Shown here: positions 53,157 to 63,500 of the stretch, piece by piece
How positions within the stretch are numbered: position 1 is the first letter of the stretch
Layout: every line of letters starts with the position of its first letter
NCBI GenBank assembly: GCA_026770025.1
Contig: JAMXDE010000027.1
Location: 558,001 to 622,000, forward strand
DNA length: 64,000 nt
Direction: 5' to 3'
From: Craspedostauros australis
Lineage: Eukaryota > Bacillariophyta > Bacillariophyceae > Mastogloiales > Achnanthaceae
The notes under the pieces: model-generated
Database searches by the model: none
What the model saw: only the letters and a program-made list of their open reading frames with translations
Told to the model about the DNA's origin: nothing
Position numbers and translations under genes: made by a program

Positions 53157-55301
53157 TTACCTGCTACTTTCGGCAATGATGTGGCTGTAAAAGATGCTCA
53201 AGGCCCAGCCGATCACGACCCAGGTTTGCCATTTCTTCAGCCCTGCTGCTGGGTCATGGAGCAACAGAAAAGGCCACGGACAATGACCTTTCATTTGGGC
53301 TTCACTTTCGCTTGAAATTGGGTTGTGAGTGCTTTGTTGATGATGATGCTGCTTCTGCTTCTGCTGCTGCTGCTGCTGCTGCTGTTGGCTCTGTGCATGG
53401 GGATCAGCAGACGACTTGCGCTTCAAGAATGGGCACTCGGCTGCTGCCGCCTCTTCCGCTGCTTCTTCTGCGGTCTGTTGTTCGTCTGCCTTGGCGCCGC
53501 CACTCTTTCCATCGCCTTGCTTGACGGCTTCGTCCGCCATGTCATATACTTCCCTCAATGGCCGCACCGCCGCGCCGACAACACCACCGGCGACATCCAA
53601 TTCTTCAAAGATGCGCACGTTCAACCCGAACGCAATGTTCGCTTCGTGAACGAAGTCAGAGATCAGCGATTCTGGGCTGCCGGGAAGTGAACTGCAATCC
53701 TTGCCCAATTCATCCAACGCGGCCCTGTAGTGGTCCTTAAACACCTTGAAACTTGGAACGTTTTGGAACTCGTAGAAGGCCAGGCCTTCCTTGCCGTTGT
53801 CAAGTTTCAGCGCGCGTTTGGCGATCCTGGCGAGCACTTTGCCACCGCTGAGATCTCCGAGGTATCGCGTGTATGCATGGGAGAGGAGCAAGATTGGGTT
53901 GGTTCGAGAAATATGATCCAGTCTATCCATGTAGTCTCTTGTGGCTGGTGAGATTGGCAAGGGGAGGTTGTTGGCGTCGCCGTCGTCACCGGCATCTTCG
54001 TCGTCGCCCCAACCGATCCAAAAGTCGACATCTTCGTACAGGGCGCTCGTGCGGTAAAGCTCTTTGGGGAAATGGAGAGTCGGAAAGCGGGTTGGACCAT
54101 GGAGATCGCAGCACTCTTCGAGTTTCTTGTAGACGTGATAGAAGCCCCACACGTAGTGGGTGTACAATTCTCGGTCAATCTTCCCACGGACAAAGTTCTT
54201 GACGAAATGGACCTGCTCCGCCTGGTCATGAGAGAGCTTGGTTCCCGTTTGCAATGCCTGCGAGAGTCTGCGCTGGGATTTCGTCGCCGAGGACTGCTGA
54301 CGGTTGCCCGCATCGTCTTTTCCATCGTCGACGGTGGTCTGTGGAGCGGTGCTCACGGGGATTGCTTCCTGCAAGGGTGTTGCCATTGCTGCTGCTGTTG
54401 CTATTGCTGCTGCCGTCACCATGCCATCTGGATCGTTGCTAAGATACGATTCCGCCGAGCTGGACTCGCTGCCTTCACTGTGGTCGCTATTTTCGATGGT
54501 CTTGAGAATGCTGCGTCGACCATGGACCCTTGCATCCTCTTCAATCAATTTGGCCATGATGCCCATCATGGAGTAGCTGTCCATCAGCTCAGAAAAGGAT
54601 GTATTTTCTCCCAGCTGGAACTTGGCAGAGAGGCGTTGCTTGACTGGGCAAGACCCCCACAGGTTGTCCTGGCCTCCGTTTGAGCTCACGCTATCACGTG
54701 AAGGTTGTTGTTGTTGTTGTTGTTGCTGTTGGTCATTGTTGTCGCCTTTTTGTGTGGGATCTTTTTGTTGGTTCTGTGGCGCGTGTACCTGCATGGAGCT
54801 GTGGAAGCCGTGGAGCGATTGCACGAACTCCGTCTGCTGCCAGTGGGACTCGGGCACTCGGACGATGAGGTCCTGCAGCTCGTCAGATGTCTTGACTTGC
54901 GCGAAAGGGCAGCTCGTGGGTCCTGCGCTGGCAGAGACACTTGCTGTGGATGCGGACGTTACGATTGTCCCGTCGGTGCGCGTGTCGTCATGATGAGTTG
55001 TTGCTGCATTGCTGGCAGCGGGGGTAGCATCAATGCCATTATCAACCGCAGCAGCCGCAGCAGCGAATGCCGGGCATTTCTGAATGGCGTTCCGCAGCTG
55101 AAGGCGCTGTGCCTCATCGTTGAAGCCGAATACATGAGGGGCGCTTTGCGGTGAAATGCCGTCACCAGCCATCTCTTCGCTCCCCGTGTGGTTCTCGTTC
55201 GGGTGCTGCTGCGACTTCTTCTCCTTCTCCTGCCTTGCGAATGGGCACTTCGAGGCTTCCATGTTGCTACGCGCACTCGTACTCGTACTCAAAGGACTCA
55301 T
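53157..55301 (-). CDS. Membrane-anchored heme oxygenase with long N-terminal extension and six Cys-Pro motifs
   Basis: Single exon, 714 aa; ordinary heme oxygenases are about 220-320 aa. The catalytic domain occupies about 341-590. Proximal His is H358 (GTKLSHDQAEQ), and the signature LLSHAYTRYLGDLSGGKVL (471-489) contains the distal Gly and the Asp that activates water. The enzyme opens heme to biliverdin, CO and Fe2+. The last 25 residues hold a tail anchor (WVVIGWALSIFYSHII). Outside the core are six Cys-Pro dipeptides (C19, C76, C131, C218, C623, C674), several as CPF; such CP motifs bind heme or sense redox in human HO-2. The extension also has poly-Q and poly-A runs and a helical segment around 230-265. 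Acidic insert at 433-445. ER or plastid-envelope location is plausible. Confidence 0.93.
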   Translation of the reverse strand: MSPLSTSTSARSNMEASKCPFARQEKEKKSQQHPNENHTGSEEMAGDGISPQSAPHVFGFNDEAQRLQLRNAIQKCPAFAAAAAAVDNGIDATPAASNAATTHHDDTRTDGTIVTSASTASVSASAGPTSCPFAQVKTSDELQDLIVRVPESHWQQTEFVQSLHGFHSSMQVHAPQNQQKDPTQKGDNNDQQQQQQQQQPSRDSVSSNGGQDNLWGSCPVKQRLSAKFQLGENTSFSELMDSYSMMGIMAKLIEEDARVHGRRSILKTIENSDHSEGSESSSAESYLSNDPDGMVTAAAIATAAAMATPLQEAIPVSTAPQTTVDDGKDDAGNRQQSSATKSQRRLSQALQTGTKLSHDQAEQVHFVKNFVRGKIDRELYTHYVWGFYHVYKKLEECCDLHGPTRFPTLHFPKELYRTSALYEDVDFWIGWGDDEDAGDDGDANNLPLPISPATRDYMDRLDHISRTNPILLLSHAYTRYLGDLSGGKVLARIAKRALKLDNGKEGLAFYEFQNVPSFKVFKDHYRAALDELGKDCSSLPGSPESLISDFVHEANIAFGLNVRIFEELDVAGGVVGAAVRPLREVYDMADEAVKQGDGKSGGAKADEQQTAEEAAEEAAAAECPFLKRKSSADPHAQSQQQQQQQQQKQKQHHHQQSTHNPISSESEAQMKGHCPWPFLLLHDPAAGLKKWQTWVVIGWALSIFYSHIIAESSR

Positions 55302-56023
55302 CCTTCCTGTTTTCCTTTGTGTTTCCGCGAAGCTTCTGGGTGTTTGATCGAGGAGAGTAGATCGTGGAAGTGCGGAGTATTCAATGCCGAAACCCTGTAT
55401 TGATGGTATTCTATTCTATCCTATCCCACTCAACCCTGCTTTGTCTGCACTGTTTGATTGTATTCGTAGAATATATAATAATGGGTTGAATCACTGCTCT
55501 CTCTCTCTCTCTCTCTCTGGAGTGCTCTCCCTTTGCGACAACAGTTTGCCTTTTGCCGAGGTTGTGGCAGCTGGGTGGCCTTCGTCCTCCCTTCTGTCGT
55601 TTGGACACGATCCCCGATTGCGATTGCAACGGTTTCGACAACAACAAGAAACGATGACAAACGATGACACGCAACAACCGCGATGCGATGGTTGCAACGT
55701 GCCACGTCCGTCTCTGGGCAGAACATGCGCTTGGAATGAGGAAGATGCGTGGCAGCCTCGTGTCGTGGTCGTGTTGTGTCACAGTTTCTTCTTCGGCTTG
55801 GTTCTCGTAAAGTCCCTTCTTGAAGCTCTGCGTGCGGCTGAATCGCCGGACTCAACCTGTCGTTTCTCCAAGCACAAATGATAAGAAATCTATTTTGACC
55901 GCGTATCCCGTATGTTGGTACTGCATGAGTCCCAATCGGAACACAGCGCAGCGCGACGTTCTTGGCCAAAATGACCGCGCAGAACAAGCACCCAGCGACA
56001 TTGACGCGAACCAAGACAGCAAC

Positions 56024-56059
<36 letters not shown>

Positions 56060-57043
56060 AGATCATCACCACCAACTGTCCAGCAGCCACCACGACAGCG
56101 ACGATGGCGAGAGCAGCGAAGCGCCAAACCCACCGAAACTCCTCCTCGGCACCCGTTCTGTCGTGTCTCGACACAGAGCTCCGCAAAAACTGCGTACCTT
56201 CCAGATCGCCACAACCGCGCTGTGCTGTATAGAACCACCTTCATCAGGACACCGACAGGGGGATCTGAAAGCCGAAAGCTGAACGCTGAACACCGGACAA
56301 CAACCGCAAGGACCTTGAGATTGCTGGTGTGCGTACCCATCCACAGTTGGCACACCAACCAAAAAAACACAGCGCCAACACGGACAGCAACAAAAGCACG
56401 AACTCGAGGAAAGCCCCCGCCTTCTTGTGATCTTTGTTACGGCAAGAAACACCCAAAATCCCGCGCCTAAACATGAAATTTAGTCGGAAAGGATCGTCAA
56501 GCAAGAAAAAGGTGAGCAACTGATGACATCGTCCGTGCCGCTGGGTGCTGGTTGCTGCCTTGGGCGTTTGTTTGGCGTCGCTTCTCTGTGCCTTGCCTCC
56601 AGCCTTCTGATGGTCTTTGTGTACGCGTGCACGCGCATGCACATGTGCACACAAAAAGACGGCTTTGGTTTTCGTTCCTTGGCAAGCTTCGTCACAACAC
56701 GAGCGGAGCCCAATCCATCTGTCTTCTCCCGTCGTTTGGTGACTGTCCATCTGCGGACCACCTTGCCACGCTGCGCCGCCTTGCATCGCACACACCACGT
56801 TATCAATACTCTTGTCCATTCTCTTGCGCTACCTGCATCCTCTAAACCACATCAATTGCCATATCAATTGCCACACGTATCAATCGCTCCATCGATACCT
56901 GCAACAATACAATACCAAATCGAAATCGAAATCGGATCGGATCAACCCAGAACGAAGAAGCGGCGTCTCCTCCACCACCACCCTCAGCAGACAAAGCAGC
57001 TGCATCTAGAGGTGCCCGCAACCGGCCACAGACCAACCAAAAC
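55302..57043. other. Divergent promoter region of the heme oxygenase and B56 genes
   Basis: Holds a (CT)n run (about 55498-55519), a (CAG)n run (about 56026-56056) and several short ORFs of skewed composition. One starting near 55968 encodes a Gln-rich peptide and could be an exon, but no product is recognised. The 5' UTR of the B56 gene lies in its right part. Confidence 0.45.
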
Positions 57044-58465
57044 ATGAACGCTCCAGGAGGAATGCCCGGCAGTTCGAACCGGCAACAGGACCGCCCGCAA
57101 CCCATGACCGCGGCAGCAGCGGCAGCGTCCAACGACCCCACCAGCATCCAGGTGCAGCAGCCTGGCCTGGACCGCACCGCGCTCAAGGAGCTGTCCGCTC
57201 TGCGAGATGCACCCCCTGCCAGACGGGAAGAGCTCTTCATCATGAAGCTCCAGCTCTGCTCCGTCATCTTCTCCTTCGACGATCCGACCATGGACAAGCG
57301 GGGCAAGGACATGAAGCGCCAGACTCTGCTGGAGCTCGTGGACTACGTCAACACTCCAGCCGGGCAGAAGATCTTCACGGAGTCCGTCATGGGAGACCTG
57401 ATGCCCATGGTGTCCGCAAACGTGTGCCGGGCACTGCCACCTGCAACCGACGACTTCGATCCCGAGGAGGACGAGCCAGTTCTGGAGCCCTCTTGGCCGC
57501 ACCTGCAGGTTGCCTACGAATTCTTCCTGCGCTTCGTCGTCTCCGCCGAGGTCAACGCCAAGGTGGCCAAGAAGTACGTCGACCAGAAGTTCTGCCTGCA
57601 GCTTGTGGAGCTGTTCGACAGCGAGGACCCACGCGAACGTGACTACCTCAAAACCATCCTGCACCGCATTTATGGAAAGTTCATGTCGCACCGATCCTTC
57701 ATCCGTCGAGCCATTTCCAACGCCTTCTACCGCTTCGTCTACGAGACCGAGCGCCACAACGGAATCGGCGAGCTGTTGGAGATTTTGGGATCGATTATCA
57801 ACGGCTTCGCCATCCCTCTCAAGCGGGAGCACTTGCAGTTCCTCGTCCGCGCCCTCATCCCGCTGCACAAGCCCAAGTGCGTTGCACTCTACCATCAGCA
57901 GCTCTCCTACTGCATCATCCAATACGTCGAGAAGGATGCTGATACCGCAACCCCGATTTTGAACGGCTTCTTCAAGTGCTGGCCATGGTCCTGCTCAGGA
58001 AAGCAGGTCATGTTCCTGAATGAGCTGGAGGAGATCCTGGAATTGCTGGGAGCCGACCAGCTTGCGCTCGTCTCGGACATGCTCTTCACCAATCTGGCGC
58101 GCTGCCTCGATAGCGATCACTTCCAGGTCGTGGAACGCGCCCTCTTTCTCTGGAACAACGAGCATCTTGTCAACTCGGGATGCTTGTCTCGTTTGAACGC
58201 CCAGGCTGTCCTGCCACTGATTTACGGCCCGCTGTACAAGAATTCGTCCGGTCATTGGAACGCGACCGTTGAAGGTCTGGCCCAGAACGTCCTCAAGATG
58301 TACATGGAGTACGACCTCGTGCTTTACGACAAGTGCACATCAGCATACTTCCGTGACGAAGAAGAGGCCAAGCGCAAGCTTGAGGTCCTGTCTGATCGCT
58401 GGAATGCCATCGAAGACTTGGCTGCAGAGAATGGGCCAAACAACAACTTGCTCGCGGCGTACTAG
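57044..58465 (+). CDS. PP2A regulatory subunit B56 (B')
   Basis: Single exon, 473 aa, close to the usual B56 length. After about 40 low-complexity residues the B56 pseudo-HEAT solenoid runs from about 45 to 455. Highly conserved blocks include WPHLQVAYEFFLRFV, DQKFCLQLVELFDSEDPRER, HRIYGKFMSHRSFIRRAI, FKCWPWSCSGKQVMFLNELE and ERALFLWNNEHL. The subunit docks onto the PP2A A/C core and recruits substrates with LxxIxE motifs. The acidic loop (FDPEEDEP) typical of the second repeat is present. Start: ATG after aaac, with no alternative in-frame ATG nearby. Confidence 0.97.
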   Translation: MNAPGGMPGSSNRQQDRPQPMTAAAAAASNDPTSIQVQQPGLDRTALKELSALRDAPPARREELFIMKLQLCSVIFSFDDPTMDKRGKDMKRQTLLELVDYVNTPAGQKIFTESVMGDLMPMVSANVCRALPPATDDFDPEEDEPVLEPSWPHLQVAYEFFLRFVVSAEVNAKVAKKYVDQKFCLQLVELFDSEDPRERDYLKTILHRIYGKFMSHRSFIRRAISNAFYRFVYETERHNGIGELLEILGSIINGFAIPLKREHLQFLVRALIPLHKPKCVALYHQQLSYCIIQYVEKDADTATPILNGFFKCWPWSCSGKQVMFLNELEEILELLGADQLALVSDMLFTNLARCLDSDHFQVVERALFLWNNEHLVNSGCLSRLNAQAVLPLIYGPLYKNSSGHWNATVEGLAQNVLKMYMEYDLVLYDKCTSAYFRDEEEAKRKLEVLSDRWNAIEDLAAENGPNNNLLAAY

Positions 58466-58992
58466 AGCAATCAATCAATCATCAGTCTCCCAATACGAGT
58501 ACATTCCCTCCGGGGTGCTTGACGCTCAAAGATCATTCATAGCACCTCATCGCACCGCAATTCTTCGATAGGAGTCTCTGGCCCTGCCAACACCGCGATA
58601 GGAGCGTAAGTGTTGCCGTCGTCAGGCAAGAAAAAGGAGGAGGAGGGGGTCTTCACGTGTGTACGCGTACTTGGTCACCACAAACAAACATAATACAGAT
58701 GCGAAGACTGCACTCTATGCGGAGAATGGGACCGTGAACTTGTTCTGATGAAGGGGAAACGCCACTGATCCATCCTGCCCAATGCTGTGAAAAGATAAGT
58801 CGTCGCACAGACAGCGATAGAGCAGTGGCGACTCGACTCGAGCACAAGTAAGGTAGAGGAGTCTGCACTGATCTAACCAAGACAATATTCGTTTCATTTC
58901 GAGTGTTGTGCCAGTATCGGTGTCGCATTTTCTCTCATCCGCGCGAACTGGTGAGGCACGCCGCGAGTTACCGGCTCGTAACTACCAATACT
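58466..58992. other. Intergenic between convergent genes
   Basis: About 530 bp of 3' flanks; no feature recognised. Confidence 0.5.
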
Positions 58993-61020
58993 CTACCCTC
59001 CCCTGGAGACTTCCTGCACCCCGCAGTAGGCCATGAAATCCTCCACCTGGTCCGGGATCCAATGGATGTCGCGGCCGTGTGGGTGCACCCAAGCCATCTT
59101 CCAGAACTTTGTGGCACCTGACGAAGGTGTCGTTGCTTGTTCCGTCATGTTCGTTTTGGTTTTAGTTGCGCCCACCGTATCGTCCGAGGCACCTTCTGTG
59201 GTAGACTTGCTATCTGAACTACAAGGTGGATGGTTAGAGTCATTGGCGATCGCATGGACTGATGGATCCCAAAGATGGATGGACCACAAGCACCAGTGGT
59301 GGACAAACTGGTGCGGGATATCGCTGCCATTGCTATTGTTTGTGTCGTCACCATCGTCGTCACCATCATCATCCATGTTCCAACGCGGTGGCTCCGATTG
59401 TACCCACATAACCTTTCGGCCAGTTCTGCGGGCCCACGCCCCGATGTAGTTCTCCATGGAAAGTCCTTCATCCTCCAGGTAGGTGGTCATGTACGTATTG
59501 TAGATCACCACCATGGGGCGTGTCGCCGCCGTCTTTTCTGATATATCCTGCTGCCAACGATGTTGGTGCTCCCCGTCTTCTGCGCCTGCTGCGGCTTCTT
59601 CAGCTTGGCTGGTGCTCCATTCCACATCGAGACGATTCAAAAAGCCCGGTAACCCATGGGGTAAGCTGGCTGCGTCGACGTGGATTGGCATGCCAAAACC
59701 ATGACTTGTCTGGGTTGAGCCATTGGGAGTTGATCCAGGAACACGGGAGCGAAGCGATTGAATTGCAGTTTCCTGTGTTTTTCGGAAGGCTGCCATGCCT
59801 TCCTCCAGGCGCTCGAGTCGCTCCTTTTGGTCAGGCCAGATGAAGCATTTCAAGAAGCATTCGGTGGCATCACCACGGTCGGTGATCGATGTTGCAGCCG
59901 CATGTTTTGGCGAACGGATGCTCGCGGTGCTCCCATACAGCGGAATGGGGTTAAGATCGCAGCCGTTGCGCGAAACGATCTTGAGACAGTCGAGCTCCAT
60001 AGCGTGTGCCGGAAATGAGATAAACGGTTGCGCATGGGCGATGAATTGGGAATCCGTCGCACCTCCGAACGAAAATGACGCGCCCTCTGCCTGTTTGGAT
60101 GTGGTGTCACCAAATTGAAACGTGAAACGGCGCTGCTCCGCCACCAGGTTCAATCCTGCGCTCGATCCCAGGTCCACCAAATGCACGCCAGCTTCTGGAT
60201 CGTGAGCTGTCCCATTGACAAGGAGCAACGTGGGGAACAGCCAAAACATGCCACGGGCTGTTTCGTTGGTTTGGACTGTGCTGTTCTTAATCATTTCGGT
60301 GACACCATCGACGTTTTCGTGAAGGGCATCCCAGAACGTCTCCAGCAAAATTTGATTATCCTGTCTGTTAACTGGTGCTGTCTGCGTCTCTTCCGATGGT
60401 GGGTAGTAAAGAGCATGAAGCTTCATGGTTGCTGTGATCTCTTCGGAATCGCCATCAACATCATCGGTACTGGCATCAGTCTTGGCTGTGGCGCCTGTGG
60501 CAGTTGCAACGGTACCGGTACCAATGCATTCCATCAGGACTGATCGGTGGACTCCTGCCATCAGCAGGAGGGATACCTCCAGCGGGCTGCGCTTTGCAGA
60601 TGCGTGCAGAACCTTGTCGATAGTTGGTCTGAGCTCCGAGTACCTGTATGCGCTCTCGTTGATCGTTTTCTCATGCATGGTGGAGATGTGGCTGCCGACG
60701 GTGGCGCTCAGGGCTTCCTGATCCTTGGGATCCTTCGAAGCTTTGAAGCTGGCATGATGTTCAAATCGGTCTGCCAATGCACTATAGATTACCTGATACA
60801 TGGGCGAGAATGGCGAAGTCTTCGGTTCCGCTTGCGTCCGTAGGTAGGAGACGAGTTCTGTTGTCGGTCTCGATGCCAACATGGTTCGTAATGAAGGCCG
60901 CATCCTGCGAGGTGCGAATAGCAACAAGTGCAGTGCAGCGGAGTTGAGTTGAGTGAAGTGGAGTTGAGGTACGAATCGGCGACGTGCACTCGTCAGCTCT
61001 GATTTGCTCTGTGAATGCAA
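58993..61020 (-). CDS. DUF2332-family protein (methyltransferase-like), bacterial-type
   Basis: Single exon, 675 aa, or 636 from the ATG at 60903 (MRPSLRTMLAS), which follows a UTR-like segment. The pattern is that of DUF2332: an N-terminal helical part with YSELRPTIDKVL, MKLHALYYPP, a central QTNETARGMFWLFPTLL and VHLVDLGSSAGLNLV (a Rossmann glycine loop as in SAM-dependent methyltransferases), then GCDLNPIPL, CFIWPDQKERLERL and a late VVIYNTYMTTYL. Biochemical function is unknown. Bacterial members are about 320-370 aa; this one is enlarged by Asp/Ser/Thr-rich insertions (for example DDDGDDDGDD and TTEGASDDTVG). The family is mainly actinobacterial and proteobacterial, so origin by horizontal transfer is plausible. 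No targeting signal is certain. Confidence 0.85.
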   Translation of the reverse strand: MHSQSKSELTSARRRFVPQLHFTQLNSAALHLLLFAPRRMRPSLRTMLASRPTTELVSYLRTQAEPKTSPFSPMYQVIYSALADRFEHHASFKASKDPKDQEALSATVGSHISTMHEKTINESAYRYSELRPTIDKVLHASAKRSPLEVSLLLMAGVHRSVLMECIGTGTVATATGATAKTDASTDDVDGDSEEITATMKLHALYYPPSEETQTAPVNRQDNQILLETFWDALHENVDGVTEMIKNSTVQTNETARGMFWLFPTLLLVNGTAHDPEAGVHLVDLGSSAGLNLVAEQRRFTFQFGDTTSKQAEGASFSFGGATDSQFIAHAQPFISFPAHAMELDCLKIVSRNGCDLNPIPLYGSTASIRSPKHAAATSITDRGDATECFLKCFIWPDQKERLERLEEGMAAFRKTQETAIQSLRSRVPGSTPNGSTQTSHGFGMPIHVDAASLPHGLPGFLNRLDVEWSTSQAEEAAAGAEDGEHQHRWQQDISEKTAATRPMVVIYNTYMTTYLEDEGLSMENYIGAWARRTGRKVMWVQSEPPRWNMDDDGDDDGDDTNNSNGSDIPHQFVHHWCLWSIHLWDPSVHAIANDSNHPPCSSDSKSTTEGASDDTVGATKTKTNMTEQATTPSSGATKFWKMAWVHPHGRDIHWIPDQVEDFMAYCGVQEVSRGG

Positions 61021-61802
61021 CCTCGTGGAAAGTAGTGTATGACGATGATCACGAGGAGAGCAGTCGATGCAAAACTTCGATGGAGCGGGTTGGCATGAGA
61101 TGGTGGGTGCGTATGTAACGGGAAGAGAGCATGCACATGCACTGGACGACCTAGATTATGTATGGTACGATACCCTTTTTTCAATGAGCTATGAACGACC
61201 AGTCAGAGAGACCTGGCGACTGTATGGTTGCTCAAACACGCTGCGCAGAGCCCCGTATTTGCCTCTTTCCCCTGTTCCGTACTGTTCCTGGAACCATCCC
61301 GGTGTCATGTTTCGTTGCGACGAGAGGCCCTTTTGCTGCGGCAGCTGCATCGGTCGCGACCGCAATTGCGACTGCAATTGCGATTCCGACTGCTCTTTTT
61401 GCCGATTGTTCCATGTTTGTTGGCATGGTGTTTGATTGCGCCAAACCTGCACCAACATGAGATCGGGGATATCAGGTTCGGATTGTGCTCGACAAGGGTT
61501 CGGATTTGGTGTGTTCTGATTCACAGTGACGAACGATTGATGCGACTCATTTGGTCTCCACGTGGAATGGGTTTCGGCAAAGATGATGCCCCAGGCCACG
61601 ACACCAACCAGCACCACCTCTGTGATGCTGTGAGTGATGACATCAATAGTGGCAATGGTAGCGTTGGCCAAAGACGGCAACTCTGCTCGACCACCACTAT
61701 TTGAACCACTGGCAACCATAACAACAGCAACAGCAACAGCAACAAAGACGAACGGGAACGCGAACCAGAGCAAATCAAATCCACTTCCACACAAGAATCA
61801 GC
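61021..61802. other. Divergent promoter region (DUF2332 / Hip-like genes)
   Basis: Contains no recognised gene. A 201-codon minus-strand frame (61794-61189) starts with a hydrophobic run but has skewed Gln/Ser composition and overlaps both promoters; I treat it as unsupported. Confidence 0.45.
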
Positions 61803-62894
61803 ATGAACCACTCCGCACGTCCCAGTGGTCGTTCCATGATCATGGCAACCATGGCCACGTTCATTGTTGCCACTTCGAGACTCCCTCTCCCGAAGCACCG
61901 TGGCATGAGGTTGGTAGAGGCCTTCCAGGTCTCCCGGGTGCCCCATGTCGTTCGGCCAACGACCGCTTCTCGGCAAACCTCAAGATTGTTCTCCTCCACT
62001 TCTCTGCCCGAGATCAGCGCCATGCGCGCAGGTGAGATCAAGAAGGAGTTGGAGAGCTACGGAGTTTCGACCAAGGCCTTCCTGGAGAAGTCGGAACTCG
62101 TCTCCGCGCTCAAGAAGGCCAGATCGGACGGCATGACGCCGAAGGCGGCAGCTTCTACCGCCTCCACGACGGCTGACGCCGGCACTAGCAGTAGCAGTGG
62201 CACCGCTGCCAAGCAGGAGAACGACGACGGCCGGCCACGCGAAATTCGGTTGCAGGAGGAGATGGATAAATGCAAAGCCATGAAGGCTTCCGAGCTCAAG
62301 AAGGAACTCGAGGAGCGAGGTGTGTCCACGAAGACCTTCTTTGAGAAGTCGGAATTCGTCAAGGCGTTGGCCGAAGCGCGTGTGGATGGTGTCCAGAAGA
62401 AGGATGAGGAAGAAACCGTGTATGCCGACGTCGAGGTGCTGACGGATGATTCCTCTGGACCGCGCGCGAAGTCATCGGATCAGCAGCAGCAACAACAACA
62501 GCAATCGTCGTCGTCTCCGTTCGGAGGAGGCGGTGCAGCAGGTGGCAATCCTTTCGGTGATATGGGAGGAATGGGTGGCATGGGTGGAATGGGTGGCATG
62601 GGTGGAATGGCTGACATGTTGAAGAATATGGGTGGCATGGGCGGTATGGGCGGTATGGGCGGTGGCAACCCATTCGGTGGAATGGGCGGCATGGGTGGCA
62701 TGGGTGACACGATGGGCAAAGCGCAAGAGCTCATGAAGAACCCTGAGGTCATGGAGATAATGCGGGAGGCACAGTCGAACCCAAAGATCATGCAGGCCAT
62801 GACCGAATGCATGTCGAACCCGGCCGCATTCGCCAAGTACCAAAGCGACCCAGAGATTGCACGAGTCATCAACAAGCTGCGTAAGTTCATTTGA
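61803..62894 (+). CDS. Hip/Tic40-like co-chaperone with two SAP-like domains, probably plastid-targeted
   Basis: Single exon, 363 aa. Residues 12-40 form a signal-peptide-like stretch ending VEA, with F41 next, as at the cleavage site of diatom plastid precursors; a Ser/Arg/Thr-rich transit-like segment follows. Two similar SAP-like helix units lie at 71-108 and 157-196 (ELKKELEERGVSTKTFFEKSE and its partner at 78-98). A Gln8/Ser run leads to GGM repeats (240-300), then a STI1 domain (305-363: NPEVMEIMREAQSNPKIMQAM, ending in VINKLRKFI). GGMP-type repeats plus a terminal STI1 domain occur in Hip (ST13); the same STI1 fold ends plastid Tic40. TPRs are absent, replaced by the SAP-like pair. A role in Hsp70- or Hsp93-assisted protein import is inferred. 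Confidence 0.85.
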   Translation: MNHSARPSGRSMIMATMATFIVATSRLPLPKHRGMRLVEAFQVSRVPHVVRPTTASRQTSRLFSSTSLPEISAMRAGEIKKELESYGVSTKAFLEKSELVSALKKARSDGMTPKAAASTASTTADAGTSSSSGTAAKQENDDGRPREIRLQEEMDKCKAMKASELKKELEERGVSTKTFFEKSEFVKALAEARVDGVQKKDEEETVYADVEVLTDDSSGPRAKSSDQQQQQQQQSSSSPFGGGGAAGGNPFGDMGGMGGMGGMGGMGGMADMLKNMGGMGGMGGMGGGNPFGGMGGMGGMGDTMGKAQELMKNPEVMEIMREAQSNPKIMQAMTECMSNPAAFAKYQSDPEIARVINKLRKFI

Positions 62895-63500
62895 GAGCAT
62901 TGGCGCATCAGCTCAACCAATACAACGAACACGAGTGTCACGATGGAGAGAAGAACGTGCGTATCGGTGGAGTGTACGAGTACTGATAGAGAACTTGAGT
63001 ATATCATAGTAATATGACACTCTCCGAGTATTAGCATTCTGTTCTGCTTCACCCCACTCAAACGAACACCAAAGCAAGAGGACGACACAATTCCTCCGCA
63101 TTTTTGCAGATGAAAATACGCAGTTGCAATCGATGTTCCCCTTCCTCCACAAGCTCCGCAGTTGCAGTTCACGCAATTAGGTGTTTCTTGCGCGTGAAGA
63201 AGGCCACTTGAAACAAGTGACGTACGTATCACGCCGCGCTCGTATCCGTACAGAACGAAATTAGGTGCCACGCGTTGCTATTCATATCCAAGGATGAGAA
63301 GAAGGCAATCAGAATAAACTCCACTGGTGGATTGCCAGGGTGTTTCGGCGGCTTCACAACTTGTTGGGGTTCTACTCGTACTTGTTGTGTTAAGGTGATG
63401 TGGTGTATTTTCCCGGCGCGTGTACTCGTACATACGTATCTGCCCTCGCTTGCTTCTTGCTGGCGCATTTCTTTTTTCTGCTGCTCACCAAGGGTGGAGC
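62895..63500. other. Intergenic between convergent genes
   Basis: About 600 bp, no feature recognised beyond 3' flanks of the Hip-like and eEF3 genes. Confidence 0.5.

Noticed and set aside
57044..57922. 312-codon minus-strand ORF opposite the B56 gene
   Set aside because: Rich in Leu/Val/Glu/His as expected for the complement of a biased gene; B56 motifs lie on the plus strand.
61189..61794. 201-codon minus-strand ORF with hydrophobic N-terminus
   Set aside because: Occupies the divergent promoter between two supported genes, has Gln/Ser-skewed composition and no recognised domain.
62559..62710. GGM-coding stretch considered as an independent minisatellite
   Set aside because: It is in frame within the Hip-like gene and matches the protein's expected GGMP-type repeat.
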